A stretch of 5,420 bases of DNA from Marinagarivorans sp. UBA5868. Lineage in GTDB: Bacteria; Pseudomonadota; Gammaproteobacteria; Pseudomonadales; Cellvibrionaceae. Positions 5,197 through 5,420 of the stretch are shown piece after piece. The stretch covers positions 6,242 through 11,661 of the forward strand of contig DJFQ01000233.1 in the NCBI GenBank assembly GCA_002432095.1. Direction: 5' to 3'. Each line of letters starts with the position of its first letter. Position 1 is the first letter of the stretch. The translations under genes were made by a program, and so were the position numbers. Below the pieces are notes generated by a model, which searched no databases, was not told the origin of the DNA, and saw only the letters and a program-made list of their open reading frames with translations.

Positions 5197-5420
5197 AGGG
5201 AAGTAGCTCCGCTGGAGCGGAGGGATTGTAAATGGTTTGCCAGGGTCACGTAATCCCGCACGCTCAGGTTTTCTGGGCGTTGCTGTGGATCGATGTGAAC
5301 CTGCTGCCACATGTCCGCATCGGGCAGCCATTGTTTCAGCGCGTTGCGCAGAGTTTTACGACGCTGCTGAAAAGCGGATTTCACCAGGTTGTCCAGTAAT
5401 TTGGGGTCTTCGGCGGGAAA
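5193..5420 (-). CDS. rsmA (ksgA): 16S rRNA (adenine1518-N6/adenine1519-N6)-dimethyltransferase, C-terminal part; 5' end outside window
   Basis: The last 75 codons of KsgA/RsmA are visible, reading in from the right edge (Phe-Pro-Ala-Glu-Asp...) to TGA at 5193-5195. The segment SAFQQRRKTLRNALKQWL matches the well-known KsgA C-terminal AFNQRRKTIRNSL. HIDPQQRPENLSVRDYVTLANHL matches the E. coli [22 protein letters not shown]. KsgA dimethylates two adjacent adenines in helix 45 of 16S rRNA during late 30S assembly. The SAM-binding Rossmann domain lies beyond the window, so catalytic residues cannot be judged. The stop overlaps the apaG start by ATGA, and the apaG ribosome-binding site is inside this gene. 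In relatives pdxA and surA usually lie further upstream. Confidence 0.95.
   Translation of the reverse strand, partial: FPAEDPKLLDNLVKSAFQQRRKTLRNALKQWLPDADMWQQVHIDPQQRPENLSVRDYVTLANHLQSLRSSGATSL
5206..5210 (-). promoter_or_regulatory. apaG ribosome-binding site inside ksgA
   Basis: On the minus strand GGAG precedes the apaG ATG (5196) by about 10 bases, within the last codons of ksgA. Together with the ATGA stop/start overlap this marks coupled translation and decides the apaG start in favour of 5196 over upstream in-frame alternatives. Confidence 0.5.

Overview
The window looks like ordinary chromosome from a gammaproteobacterium. The ksgA-apaG-apaH gene order, the Dxs sequence, the ApaH motif GDIQGC and the presence of a DUF1552 protein together suggest a Cellvibrionales-like lineage (Cellvibrio/Saccharophagus/Teredinibacter type). 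That assignment is from memory of family sequences and was not searched. There are no RNA genes, IS elements, CRISPR arrays, phage genes or other obvious mobile DNA.

Left part (1-1844, plus strand): the C-terminal part of a DUF1552-family protein enters from the left edge. After 94 bp comes a 92-residue SemiSWEET sugar transporter half-unit with PQ, Trp and Asn signature residues. Next is a YceI-like domain carried on a predicted lipoprotein. Its reading frame is broken by what looks like one missing G near 1383, so it is either a recent pseudogene or a sequence error.

Middle (1853-3769, minus strand): a complete dxs gene (1-deoxy-D-xylulose-5-phosphate synthase, first step of the MEP isoprenoid pathway) ends 8 bp from the YceI gene in convergent orientation. 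Its 148-bp upstream gap holds three near-copies of a CCGGG-CATT word. These form two mutually exclusive short hairpins or a nested operator-like dyad.

Right part (3918-5420, minus strand): the housekeeping cluster ksgA (rsmA; C-terminus only) - apaG - apaH, transcribed towards dxs. ksgA and apaG overlap by ATGA. apaG and apaH are separated by 100 bp that include three imperfect 15-bp tandem repeats bounded by a 7-bp inverted repeat, one arm of which lies just upstream of the apaH start. KsgA methylates 16S rRNA, and ApaH hydrolyses Ap4A and related Np4 RNA caps. dxs follows in the same direction but probably has its own promoter.

I do not see a convincing novel biological system here. The points worth a second look are the broken YceI lipoprotein, the two repeat-containing leaders (apaH and dxs), the unusual dxs neighbourhood, and the degenerate signature motif in the DUF1552 protein.
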